DNA of 64,000 nucleotides from NCBI GenBank assembly GCA_013396635.1, contig WBMW01004108.1, positions 1,034,223 to 1,098,222 on the forward strand, read 5' to 3'. The notes below the pieces were generated by a model that did no database searches, was not told the DNA's origin, and saw only the letters and a program-made list of their open reading frames with translations. The position numbers and the translations under genes were made by a program. Every line of letters starts with the position of its first letter. Position 1 is the stretch's first letter. This DNA is from Penelope pileata (taxonomy: Eukaryota > Chordata > Aves > Galliformes > Cracidae). Positions 57,501 to 64,000 of this stretch are shown one piece after another.

Positions 57501-58174
57501 GTGCCCGTTGCCTCTTGTACTGTTGCTGAGCACCACCAAGCAGAGCCTGGGTCCATCCTCTTGATAGCCACCATTTAGATATTGATAAGCATTGATGAGA
57601 TCCCCCCTCAGCCTTCTCTTCCCCAGACTGAACAAGCCCAGGGCTCTCAGCCTTTCTCCATTAGGGAGATACTCCAGGTCCCCATCATCTTTGCAGCCCT
57701 CCACTGGACCCTCTCCAGCAGTTCCCTGTGTGCCTGCAACTGGGGAGCCCAGAACTGAGCCCAGTGCTCCAGATGTGGCCTCCCCAGGGCAGAGCAGAGG
57801 AGGAGGAGAACCTCCCTCAACCCACTGGCCAGTCTTTTAAATGTACCCCGTGTAATACAACCTCTAAAACCAATGGGAATGGTTGTCTTTGACTTGCATG
57901 AAAGGTTGTAGGCATCCTTAAGACCTGTCTCAATTAAAATAGCTCTTACTCCAGCAAACCAGCCCCCAGCGAGCTCTCAGTTGTTGGGTTTCCAATGTAA
58001 TTCCCATCATACATACGCCAGTTATTCAAGGCAAAGACTAGAGAAAAAGAATGTCTTCTCCAACCTACCTGCCTGCAGCAGAGGCTTGAGGATGAGGGCA
58101 TCCATCCGTGCCAGGCATGCTGAAAACTTTTCTTCCACTTGGAGCAAAGATGCAGTCACTTCAGCTGCGCACAT
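30521..58174 (-). CDS. ALS2CL: ALS2CL, ALS2 C-terminal-like protein (DH/PH, MORN, VPS9)
   Basis: ALS2CL is a paralogue of alsin (ALS2). It binds Rab5 on endosomes through its VPS9 domain, has weak Rab5 exchange activity, and associates with ALS2. Twenty-five coding exons on the minus strand sum to 2856 bases, 951 residues plus TGA; the human protein has 953. All splice phases agree. Domains: DH-like region about 1-220 (EEKFSACLARMDALILKPLL; IRDHVEQYILLLTKLNEALK); PH-like about 220-335 (RILLFDDVLVLIQ, FDLKLVWVDE); eight MORN units starting near Y362, H385, Y413, Y436, Y462, Y486, Y509 and Y532; VPS9 about 790-940, with LPMDDLLPLLMYVVSRA at 879-895 and GGLYDFLLTALE at 917-928. The ATG at 58174-58172 lies 3 bases inside its exon, so a 5' non-coding exon must lie further right. 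Oddity: the conserved glycine of the seventh MORN unit is arginine (YQRTF). Convergent with JMJD4. Confidence 0.97.
30888..30984 (-). CDS. ALS2CL: ALS2CL coding exon 24 (residues 896-928), end of VPS9
   Basis: The acceptor TTTTCTAG lies before 30984 and the donor CTGGAG|GTAAGG at 30888/30887. Encodes IQHLGAEIHLIRDLMDP and GGLYDFLLTALE, including the conserved VPS9 tyrosine (Y920). Confidence 0.96.
31960..31976. repeat. T17 homopolymer
   Basis: Seventeen T residues inside ALS2CL intron 23. Confidence 0.9.
32175..32346 (+). repeat. CR1 3'-end fragment in ALS2CL intron
   Basis: Contains CCCAGGGAGGTGGG, TTAGGGACATGGTTTAGTG, GTTGGACTAGATGATCTTAG and ends TCCAACCTTAATGATTC with TATGATTCTG. Antisense to ALS2CL. 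Confidence 0.93.
32430..32579 (-). CDS. ALS2CL: ALS2CL coding exon 23 (residues 846-895), VPS9 core
   Basis: The acceptor CACTGACAG lies before 32579 and the donor GCTAA|GTAAGT at 32430/32429. Contains YKLPMDDLLPLLMYVVSRA; the Asp pair is the VPS9 motif that contacts the Rab GTPase in homologues. Confidence 0.96.
33628..33689 (-). CDS. ALS2CL: ALS2CL coding exon 22 (residues 826-845)
   Basis: The acceptor TTTGCAG lies before 33689 and the donor TTGAT|GTAAGT at 33628/33627. Encodes SLIKDKCFLSATECLQKL. Confidence 0.95.
33850..33895 (+). repeat. Possible CR1 3'-tail remnant
   Basis: Reads GTTCCAACTTAGATTCTATG followed by ATTCTGTCGTTCT. It is too short for a firm call but has the CR1 terminal pattern. 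Confidence 0.5.
33951..34365 (-). repeat. CR1 LINE fragment in ALS2CL intron 21
   Basis: Starts ATAGAATCATAGAATCC, then GAGTTGGAAGGGACC and GTCATCTAGTCCAACTCCCC, and continues with the CR1 body (GGCAACCTGTTCCAGTGCTT). Same strand as ALS2CL. Confidence 0.94.
34404..34935 (-). repeat. Second CR1 LINE fragment in ALS2CL intron 21
   Basis: Starts CATCATAGAATCATAGAATG, then CAGGTTGGAAGGGACC, and ends in the CR1 body (CCCCAGAACTGGACACAATA). It follows another CR1 copy in the same orientation but differs enough to be another subfamily. A 140-codon minus frame here is a CR1 internal frame. Confidence 0.95.
35068..35110 (-). CDS. ALS2CL: ALS2CL coding exon 21 (residues 811-825)
   Basis: The smallest coding exon, 43 bases. 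The acceptor ATCTTTCAG lies before 35110 and the donor AACCAG|GTACGA at 35068/35067. Encodes HLWPLKDLTLT, identical to the mammalian segment. Confidence 0.95.
35965..36138 (-). CDS. ALS2CL: ALS2CL coding exon 20 (residues 753-810)
   Basis: The acceptor CTGCCATAG lies before 36138 and the donor CAGAA|GTAAGT at 35965/35964. Encodes VVLPLILPCFYPELFMLY and LLEFLDVQ, leading into the VPS9 domain. An A-run at about 35938-35954 lies just past the donor. Confidence 0.96.
36938..37006 (-). CDS. ALS2CL: ALS2CL coding exon 19 (residues 730-752)
   Basis: The acceptor AATTACAG lies before 37006 and the donor ATAAG|GTAAGC at 36938/36937. Encodes GLLHLALEQKGQ and then a poorly conserved linker, where the human protein has an acidic stretch. 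Confidence 0.9.
37007..38526 (-). other. ALS2CL: ALS2CL intron 18
   Basis: About 1.5 kb with no recognised repeat or additional exon. Confidence 0.7.
38527..38684 (-). CDS. ALS2CL: ALS2CL coding exon 18 (residues 678-729)
   Basis: The acceptor ATCGTGCAG lies before 38684 and the donor TACCA|GTAAGT at 38527/38526. Encodes HPLGKLLKALTIAFQATYSG, strongly conserved with mammals. Confidence 0.96.
39261..39354 (-). CDS. ALS2CL: ALS2CL coding exon 17 (residues 646-677)
   Basis: The acceptor ATTTTCAG lies before 39354 and the donor GAGAAG|GTAAGG at 39261/39260. Encodes WKIEDILEELVQHEGLGSLQ. Confidence 0.95.
39548..39721 (-). CDS. ALS2CL: ALS2CL coding exon 16 (residues 588-645)
   Basis: The acceptor TTGTGCAG lies before 39721 and the donor CAAAG|GTACCA at 39548/39547. 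Encodes FPVEKRWKGIYDQF and SKELRKSQEYLFCQ. A plus-strand frame over it is antisense shadow. Confidence 0.96.
40948..41075 (-). CDS. ALS2CL: ALS2CL coding exon 15 (residues 546-587)
   Basis: The acceptor CTGTTGCAG lies before 41075 and the donor AAAGC|GTGAGC at 40948/40947. Encodes GKLSFANGFILEGTF, the end of the MORN array. Confidence 0.95.
41076..42523 (-). other. ALS2CL: ALS2CL intron 14
   Basis: About 1.4 kb without a recognised repeat or additional exon. Confidence 0.7.
42524..42601 (-). CDS. ALS2CL: ALS2CL coding exon 14 (residues 520-545), MORN 8
   Basis: The acceptor TGTATGAAG lies before 42601 and the donor GGAAAG|GTGAGC at 42524/42523. Encodes GSGILLLEDDSVYEGNF. Confidence 0.93.
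42602..44088 (-). other. ALS2CL: ALS2CL intron 13
   Basis: About 1.5 kb. Open frames on both strands near 43155-43780 overlap one another and have no homology; no repeat was recognised. Confidence 0.65.
44089..44200 (-). CDS. ALS2CL: ALS2CL coding exon 13 (residues 483-519), MORN 6-7
   Basis: The acceptor TATTTTAG lies before 44200 and the donor ATGGTG|GTGAGT at 44089/44088. Encodes GERYIGTWLDDHKHGQGI and QSGVCYQRTF. An AGG codon places Arg at residue 511, where the MORN consensus and the human protein have Gly. Confidence 0.95.
44498..44656 (-). CDS. ALS2CL: ALS2CL coding exon 12 (residues 429-482), MORN 4-5
   Basis: The acceptor CCCTGCAG lies before 44656 and the donor GACAG|GTAAAG at 44498/44497. 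Encodes YGNDMVYKGYFKD and FKYTGQWENDKKNGYG. Confidence 0.96.
45088..45320 (-). repeat. CR1 LINE fragment in ALS2CL intron 11
   Basis: Starts AGATCATAGAATAG, then AGGATCATTGAGTCCAACCC and GGACCACCCAAACCCAAACC. The body up to about 45320 follows the GC-rich CR1 subfamily layout but is more diverged than the copy at 49236. Confidence 0.88.
45697..45795 (-). CDS. ALS2CL: ALS2CL coding exon 11 (residues 396-428), MORN 3
   Basis: The acceptor CCCTGTAG lies before 45795 and the donor TGTGA|GTAAGT at 45697/45696. Encodes the mammal-like SEDRYDCYKCHWYEGKMRGY. Confidence 0.96.
46458..46523 (-). CDS. ALS2CL: ALS2CL coding exon 10 (residues 374-395), MORN 1-2
   Basis: The acceptor AATTGCAG lies before 46523 and the donor CATGG|GTAAGC at 46458/46457. 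Encodes GTLKWRDGRNHVGDFKEGLE. Confidence 0.96.
46524..48969 (-). other. ALS2CL: ALS2CL intron 9
   Basis: About 2.4 kb. Contains a T15 run (48435-48449) and AT-rich sequence with repeated GTTAAAAT/TATGTTAA units near 48330-48375. No CR1 copy or extra exon was recognised. Confidence 0.7.
48970..49166 (-). CDS. ALS2CL: ALS2CL coding exon 9 (residues 309-373), end of PH and start of MORN array
   Basis: The acceptor TGTTCCTAG lies before 49166 and the donor GGCAA|GTAAGA at 48970/48969. Encodes AVWQWKLNQAIRQALNGKRD, then the first MORN unit ATYEGEWHWGKPHG. Confidence 0.96.
49236..49920 (-). repeat. CR1 LINE fragment, GC-rich subfamily
   Basis: Begins (reverse complement of the CR1 3' end) AGAATCATAGAATACTC, then GAGTTGGAAGGGACCC and GGATCATTGAGTCCAACCC. 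It is the closest relative in the window of the plus-strand copy at 1490-2162. The right boundary is approximate. Confidence 0.92.
50480..50546 (-). CDS. ALS2CL: ALS2CL coding exon 8 (residues 286-308), PH region
   Basis: The acceptor CTTCACAG lies before 50546 and the donor ATGAAG|GTTAGC at 50480/50479. Encodes ITPEETFFLSAKDPQ, matching human LTPEEEFSFCAKDSQ. Confidence 0.95.
50916..50992 (-). CDS. ALS2CL: ALS2CL coding exon 7 (residues 261-285), PH region
   Basis: The acceptor TTGTTCCAG lies before 50992 and the donor GGACT|GTAAGT at 50916/50915. Encodes FQSFDLKLVWVDEN. Confidence 0.94.
50993..52761 (-). other. ALS2CL: ALS2CL intron 6
   Basis: About 1.8 kb with no recognised repeat or additional exon. 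Confidence 0.7.
52762..52881 (-). CDS. ALS2CL: ALS2CL coding exon 6 (residues 221-260), start of PH-like domain
   Basis: The acceptor TTTTTGCAG lies before 52881 and the donor ATTCAG|GTGAAT at 52762/52761. Encodes RRLLEDSRNLPIS and DRILLFDDVLVLIQ. Confidence 0.96.
53249..53377 (-). CDS. ALS2CL: ALS2CL coding exon 5 (residues 178-220)
   Basis: The acceptor CTTTATCAG lies before 53377 and the donor TTCACA|GTGAGT at 53249/53248. Encodes the helical segment LASFISQVLDEACFTKALW. Confidence 0.94.
53799..53964 (-). CDS. ALS2CL: ALS2CL coding exon 4 (residues 122-177)
   Basis: The acceptor ACCTTGCAG lies before 53964 and the donor AAAGAG|GTAGGA at 53799/53798. Encodes LHKPIRDHVEQYILLLTKLN, matching the human LHQPLAHHVQQYVLLLLSL segment of the DH-like region. 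Confidence 0.95.
54544..54609 (-). CDS. ALS2CL: ALS2CL coding exon 3 (residues 100-121)
   Basis: The acceptor TTGCCAACAG lies before 54609 and the donor CAAAAG|GTCAGT at 54544/54543. Encodes YFVTFANYVVVHGFEHATKS. The donor is less canonical than the others but phase and alignment support it. Confidence 0.9.
54957..55008 (+). repeat. CR1 3'-end fragment
   Basis: Reads TGGATGGTCTCTAAGG, TCCCTTCCAACCTGTACC and ATTCTATGTTCTATG, a CR1 terminus antisense to ALS2CL. Confidence 0.86.
55009..56428 (-). other. ALS2CL: Right part of ALS2CL intron 2
   Basis: About 1.4 kb without a recognised exon. Includes a T-run at 55304-55326. Confidence 0.7.
55304..55326. repeat. T23 homopolymer
   Basis: Twenty-three consecutive T residues inside ALS2CL intron 2. 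Confidence 0.9.
56429..56621 (-). CDS. ALS2CL: ALS2CL coding exon 2 (residues 36-99)
   Basis: The acceptor CTCCCCAAAG lies before 56621 and the donor ATCCA|GTAAGT at 56429/56428. Encodes FQALWHLTEESYRIVKQK, matching human QQLWEVTEESLHSLQER. Confidence 0.94.
57270..57845 (-). repeat. CR1 LINE fragment in ALS2CL intron 1
   Basis: Starts CAGAATCACAGAGTCATAG, then AGAAGGGACCTCTAGAGATG, and continues through the CR1 body (GGGCAGCCTGTTCCAGGGCT) to about 57845. A 119-codon frame inside it is a decayed CR1 frame. Confidence 0.94.
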
Positions 58175-58177
58175 GTC
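58069..58177 (-). CDS. ALS2CL: ALS2CL coding exon 1 (residues 1-35, start codon)
   Basis: The acceptor TGTGTCCAG lies before 58177, the ATG is at 58174-58172, and the donor CAGGCAG|GTAGGT at 58069/58068. Encodes EEKFSACLARMDALILKPLL, which aligns with human residues just after the start. The acceptor immediately upstream implies a separate 5' UTR exon. Confidence 0.9.
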
Positions 58178-61100
58178 CTGGACACAACACAGAATGCACA
58201 CATCAACTCCCTGCACGACCGTCCATCTACATCCACCTACCGATGGCTGCAGAGCTCGTTTCAAGCATTCAGCCTTTCCTGCTCTTGACAGCAGGCAGAT
58301 GTCATTGCTGTCCTCAACAAGCATTTCAAAACCTTAGAAGAGGAAACAAAAACCCAATAGCTGAAGATGAGGTATTGTCACAGAAGACCACTGAGACTAC
58401 AGCCCGCTTTCCTGCTGCCCCAGCTGAAGATCTTCTCACGTGGATCACGATACTTCTCTACGTGTAGAGATGGCCCTAAGCTTCTTGATGTGTATTAATC
58501 CTGCTTAGTGCCAGATTCAGTCTCCCAGAAGGAAATCCCTGAAGGCTTAAAAGATGAAGCAGAGCATCTCTCTCCCAGCTCTCACCGGTTTTCTGTCCAC
58601 GTGCCTCAGCCTGCACCTTTTGGCATCATAAGCTATCGCACGGAGCTGCAGAGCCCTGGCAGCCATTGCAAAGAGTCCAACCCTCTGGAGGGACAGAGGT
58701 CTGGTGTCACTCCTTGCTGAGTAAGGCACTGCACTGTGCTTAGATGTCACAACTCCTGTGTCAAAAAGAGGACAGCTTGCCTAAAGTGGAAGTAGGCAGC
58801 ACTTTAAGAGAAAAAAAAAAATAAAAAAATAAAAACCACCGTATGAACACACTCCAGTAGCTTCCTCCTTTCCAGCCTCACCTCCCAAAAGAAACGTATC
58901 AGAGGAAGTGAGTATGAGCCAGCTAATAGCACGTCATGGGAGAATGATCAGGAGAAAGCCCAGGTGGTGAAAATACTATGGGTGGAGACAGCTGATGTTA
59001 CTAACAGAGAAAAACACCCAGCTCCGAGACTCTTTCAGCTTTATAAAGGTTTTTACGCTTCATAGGAAGAAATACCTTGAACATCTCACCATGGACTGTA
59101 ATAAGATCCCCTAGGTAACTAAGTTAGGTGGAATTGTCTCATTTTTAAGCTTCTTGGAGGCTGGATTCAATGCTATGTAAGAGTTTGAGCTCCCCAAACT
59201 TGCCAAAGCCTGCTCAGGAGCTTGCTTTCTGCATCATCCTGGAGGCTGAAACGTCATCATAGAGTAAGGGACACTTTGCAGTTTGGATGGTTGATTGGCC
59301 TGATTTAAAGTGGTTGCTCAGGTCCAGACAAAAATAGCAGCACAGATGAGTATTTTCTCCTTAGCAACCACTGCCTCTTAAATTACATTTGTCTGAAGCA
59401 TGGGAAGCATGAAAAAAATTCTGTAATCTTGTTAGTTTGCAACTTCTCGTACATCAAACTCTGCATGACCACAGGGCTATTTTTGCAGCAATGTTGCTGA
59501 ATGGTCCCAGAGGAAAGCTCTGTGCATGCAAACAGGTCAAAAGCAGGAATCCAGACTCCTCCTGGCCCCTCCCAGATAGCAACTAAGCCAGAAACAGAGC
59601 AAAACAAAACACCCCAGCCCTCACCCCAGAGCACCAGGAGGACAGGGCAGACAGAATTTTTTCTTCCAGCACCAGTAAATCCCCCTTTCTTATAGACACA
59701 AAGATAAAATTGTTTCTTGTAGACACTACAGAGCATTCAAGTTTGTTATGCATTTCCAAGTGGAAGCAGTTTGCTTCACCAGACAATAAAATCATTTAAT
59801 TTTCCCATGCTTCAACAGAATGGCAAGCAGTCAATGGGGTGGTATTAGGATCTGGTGGGTCTCAGTTTGTTTAAGTCTGACAGTTTGGGCTTTTGGGGTT
59901 TTTTTTGGAGAATGAGGTAAGATGATTCCCTCACTTCAAATCACACTGCTAGACAGGAGTTTTCTCTCCATCTAGTCCTCCTTTAGAACAGGTTTCATTC
60001 TGGGCAGAACAAAAAGATGGGTGGTAGATGCCAGGCTCAGAAAGTCTTTCCCAAACCTTTCTCATATCAAATCAGCCAAAAGAACCACCCAATCATTACA
60101 CAAAGGTGGCATAATGCAAACTGAAAGGCTCAAAGCAAGGGTACAGATTCCCACAGCTTTGCTCCACAGCATCACAATGTGCCACGAGCAGGGGCAGAGC
60201 TGAGGAGCACACGTGCAGCACCATAGAACATCACTGCCCCAACCTAAGGCTAAGTTGGTTATTTCTGCACTGGAAGAACCTGGGGAGGAGGTCCTGGTAG
60301 ATATCCAGAGGGAATCTGCTGATCTGCAGCATTATCCCTTCCAACCGTGAGCTGGTCCCACACTCCGCCTCCTGCCCATCTGCAGTCCCAGTTCATTGAG
60401 GGTCTATTGCCCACCATGTCTTGAGCTGGGTTAATTCCAGCCTGAACACAAGAGTTTGGGATCATTTGCTGAATGAATGAGAAAGCACCAGTCAGCTTTC
60501 AAAACAGCCCTTCCGGCACCACAAGAAGACCTGAGTTGCCACATCCCATCACCCAATAACGTAAACATCAGTTCCAGACATGGTTTCCAGGCTTTCCCCA
60601 TCCGTTCTGTGAAAACAGCATTTGCACATTTACTCTAGCCCAAACAGATGGAGAGGATTTGAAATTCATCATCGCTTGGTGAACAAATTCAAGTTGACTC
60701 AGGCACGGAGCACAGAGGAAACAAGGACTGTCCAGAGGTCACATTGCACCTTTGCGTACATGAAAAACAAAACAACTGCAGTGCTGCTGGGTGCTGGGAG
60801 CATTCTGAGAAACAAAGGGCTGTCACATCCTTCCCCCTACTTGGGCTCAGCTCTCACATGACTCCGTGGTTTTGTAGTTCTGTGTTGCAGGATGAGCCAG
60901 GCAAGCTTGAGCAGAAGCACTGTGAAGCTCATTCAGAAGGTTTTAGTCTGCTCTTCTTGCATGGCTCTGCTGCTACTGAGGGGTGAAGACCTTCAAAGAT
61001 GGTGCACATGGTGCACCTTGCAGCCAGAATTGCAAGATGTGCACATCCAGGAAAGGGTCTACAGCTGAACAGCACGACAGCTGCTGGTTCTACATGCAAA

Positions 61101-62747
61101 ATCAAAGCCTCCCTATGGTCTTTTAGGATGGAGAATTCCATTGGCAAAGCAACACAGCCATCAGCCTGCTTCAGGATGAAGAATGGTGAGAGCTCTCTAG
61201 AACGTTTTCCAAAATATGAGAGATCTCTTCCTTCTCCCTGAATGAAGGTACAGGAAAGCAGTATCAGCACAGGTTTGCAATTAGAGAAGGAATAAGTAAT
61301 AGTATTCACACAGAAAGAGGAAGAAAATCCTTGAGAAACAATGTCTGTAGCAGTTCCTGGATCTCTGTGAATCATCACGTTCTTGGACTGCCTGCTGAGC
61401 AATGCAATGGGGGCAGAAAAAAGGGTGATGGAGCAGCTAACATCAACATAAGCAGTTCCTTGAGCATCTAACAAGTGGAGCAGCCCAGGTCATTGGAAGA
61501 AGCCTCAGCAGAGTCTGTCCAAAACTGCTAAATGCACGTTTTGTCAGGAAAACACATCTCTCGAGGAGCCACAATGGGTAGTTACACCCAGTTGGAGGAA
61601 ATTGCAAGAGTGGGTGGAACAGTCAGGAAACCAAGCAAAAAGATATCTTGGTGAATTGCTGAGCTTCGTTTTCAGCTTTGTGAAGAACCTCTTTCTATTT
61701 CAGAGTCTGTAGCTCTGGGGCAGCAGTTTCACCATGAAAATGTCTGAAAAGCCCCATAGATGTCAAATGTGACATAAAAGTTTCTACTGGAAACACCTCC
61801 AGTCAGAAAATCCAATCACTTTCTCTACAGTAAGGAACAAACTGGATTGTCACACAGGGACTATTTTGTTTTTCATCTTCCTCTTGTGAATCCCCTTTTG
61901 TATTGAAGTTATTTTTATTGACTGATGATGACTTCTCGGATAGGAGTAGCATGGCATGAACAATGCTGGATTTAGGGAGTGCTCAGGGCATTTTCGTACT
62001 AAACTGCTTGGAATGGAAATATCATGACCACGTTTGCTGTAGTCCCTCCCCTTCTCAAACTCTTCTTTCTCAGCATCAGCCTTCCCGACGGACATTACAC
62101 TGAAGCCCTTCCAATCTCCTCCCCATTCTTGCAGTTCATGATCTTATTACTACCAACAGTCTCAGAAACGGGGCCAGTCCAACACTTTGTCACATCCAGT
62201 CCTCACACAGGGCACATTTTCCTCATCCTTCAAGAGAACTCAAGTTACTGCTTCCATGTAGCTCAAAAGGTCTTTCTATGGACCACGTCTCAAGTGAGTA
62301 CACCACCTTGGCAGCAGCAGGGATGGAACTGCAATAATTCAAGCTGTAGTTCACAAGCAAATTAAAGCATTCTAGATTGAAGCCAAGAAGTCCTAAAGAC
62401 ACTTTTCCACTAGAGCAAAACCTGAACTGTTCTTCAGATATCACCTTTCAGTTTCTAGGCTACTTTCTCTCATGACAGTAATGGTGTTGCTTCTCACTAA
62501 AGCAACTAAATCCCTCAGAGGATGCAATACAGAGCAGGAACACTTGCTCTCAGACAGATAAATGCCCCTCCACTTGGCAGCAGAACACAGCTTGAAACAT
62601 CTGAAAGTATAAAGCTCTTGTGTGATCTCAGTTTATAAGTCAAAAGGATGCACATCACAGAATAGAATAACGCAGTTCTACACAAAATTTGCCGGTAGCG
62701 AGTTTCTCTCTCAAGAATTCCCATATAATCTGGGTATATGGTGAATT
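58178..62747. other. 5' flank or first intron of ALS2CL
   Basis: No recognisable coding exon or CpG island. Contains an A-rich run at about 58810-58830. The longest open frame, about 181 codons on the minus strand at 60929-61474, has no recognised homology. The ALS2CL 5' UTR exon and promoter lie here or beyond 64000. Confidence 0.5.
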
Positions 62748-62938
62748 TCCAGAGCTCTGCCACCATTTGGGAGCTGGAACTTGATGATCCTTGAGGTCCC
62801 TCCCAACCCAAGCCATTCTGTGATTCTGTGAATTAGCAAATGAACTTAGTAAAAGTTTGTCACTCGTTAAAAGTAAATCAACACTTCATGTCACATCACA
62901 GTGATGTTTTGAGACAAATACAGGGACCTTAAACTGGT
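62748..62938. repeat. First copy of a 191-base tandem duplicate (probably assembly)
   Basis: Runs from TCCAGAGCTCTGCCACC to CCTTAAACTGGT and recurs at 62941-63131. The two copies are separated by one G and a single N at 62940. They differ at about two positions, as alleles would. Confidence 0.92.
62764..62832 (+). repeat. CR1 3'-end fragment
   Basis: Reads GAACTTGATGATCCTTGAGG, TCCCTCCCAACCCAAGCC and ATTCTGTGATTCTGTGA. It is repeated at 62957-63025 because of the surrounding duplication. Confidence 0.88.
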
Positions 62939-62940
62939 GN

Positions 62941-63131
62941 TCCAGAGCTCTGCCACCATTTGGGAGCTGGAACTTGATGATCCTTGAGGTCCCTCCCAAC
63001 CCAAGCCATTCTGTGATTCTGTGAATTAGCAAATGAACTTAGTAAAAGTTTGTCACTAGTTAAAAGTAGATCAACACTTCATGTCACATCACAGTGATGT
63101 TTTGAGACAAATACAGGGACCTTAAACTGGT
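62941..63131. repeat. Second copy of the 191-base tandem duplicate
   Basis: Same sequence as 62748-62938 apart from about two substitutions, starting immediately after the N at 62940. Confidence 0.92.
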
Positions 63132-64000
63132 ATCAGCGTAGACCTAAATGTTTCCTCCCTTCAGTCAGCTCAGGATCTGTGTCATCACAATTTACATGAC
63201 CAAGTTGTTTTGGGGGGTGTTATGCTCACAAGTAGAACAAGATCTCCTTCATTAGCACTGACAGCTCAGAGTCCATAAACTCACAAGCTCCTTGTGCCAT
63301 GGGGACAAACTCTGGTGACCTATGCTGAGACATTGCTTCTCTTTCAATCCCAACCTTTTCTGCTTTTCTCTAAGGACCAAGCTTCCCATGCAGCTAATTG
63401 CATTTCCAAACGATGTCTCGCTCACGTGTCACGCTCCAGCTGAGTCTGCATTCAGGTCAGCACAAAGACCATTCTGTCATGTGGAAAAATAGTCCTGAGC
63501 TTTGTTTAACCAACACTGGAGTGAATGCTCCCATTCAGACTCTCTTGTCAAGCCCTAGGATGAATTAGTATCCAACATACTGGAGCCACCTCATTGCCAC
63601 CAAAAACATACAGTGTGCAAATTAAGAGGGAATCGGGAATAAGCAAGGTGAAAAGATAATAAAACCCAAATCCCAAGACAGCCCTTAGCAGCATTAAAAG
63701 CAGGAAGAGAACAACAGAAGTAGCAGTTATTTGGATTAGGGTTGAGCACAGAACACAGGGAATGTACAGATGCCAGAAGAAGTTTGTCTGTGAAGGAACT
63801 CAAGGGTCTTGGTTCAATGTTTTCTTAAGCTGGGGAAATTGTTGAGCAGCACAGCAGCAAAAGCAGGTAGGCACAGTTCACAACATCATTAAAAACACAA
63901 GAAAACAAACAGACCTATCAAGACTTTCACCCTCAGGACGAGACCCTTGGGCTCGTGGTCCAGGTTCCCATGCAGCAAACATCTGGGCCACAGCACAGCT
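63132..64000. other. Non-coding right edge of window
   Basis: I see no exon, repeat or promoter-like sequence that I can support here. Confidence 0.5.

Noticed and set aside
57345..57704. 119-codon minus-strand frame
   Set aside because: CR1 internal sequence.
1..64000. CRISPR arrays, operons, prophage or other prokaryotic systems
   Set aside because: No spaced direct-repeat array or clustered intact bacterial genes. Spliced exons and CR1 repeats show a bird nuclear genome.

Overview
The window is nuclear DNA from a bird, most likely a galliform (chicken or a close relative). The evidence is many CR1 LINE fragments with the avian 3' end (TTCCAACC followed by ATTCTATG/ATTCTGTG octamers), small introns with GT-AG borders, and three vertebrate genes whose reconstructed proteins are close to the mammalian orthologues.

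Layout. (1) 4641-20421, minus strand: SNAP47, a SNAP-25-family SNARE protein. Three coding exons are present (371 codons). The last exon, which should carry the second SNARE helix, was not found and probably lies left of position 1. (2) About 20198-20860: a GC- and CpG-rich block between SNAP47 and JMJD4, read as a shared bidirectional promoter and interrupted by a 117-base assembly gap (20081-20197). (3) 21433-27340, plus strand: JMJD4, a JmjC-type 2-oxoglutarate oxygenase, complete in six coding exons (428 aa). (4) 30521-58174, minus strand: ALS2CL, complete in 25 coding exons (951 aa): a DH/PH-like N-terminal half, eight MORN repeats and a C-terminal VPS9 domain. JMJD4 and ALS2CL converge tail-to-tail. 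The exon models rest on splice borders read by eye; all junction phases agree and both complete reading frames close exactly.

(5) 58178-64000 holds no recognisable coding exon and should be the 5' non-coding part of ALS2CL or intergenic DNA. CR1 fragments occur throughout in both orientations, together with A/T homopolymers and one AT-rich microsatellite. Two places marked by single Ns look like assembly duplications, not biology: 18851-19213 (with 19694-19813) and 62748-63131.

The three genes do not form a pathway. SNAP47 acts in membrane fusion, JMJD4 hydroxylates the translation release factor eRF1, and ALS2CL is an endosomal regulator of the ALS2 family linked to Rab5. I found no new biological system. 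The points most worth a second look are the gene order (ALS2CL beside JMJD4-SNAP47, which are on different human chromosomes), the promoter gap, the assembly duplications, inverted CR1 copies inside JMJD4 intron 1, and one substituted MORN glycine in ALS2CL.
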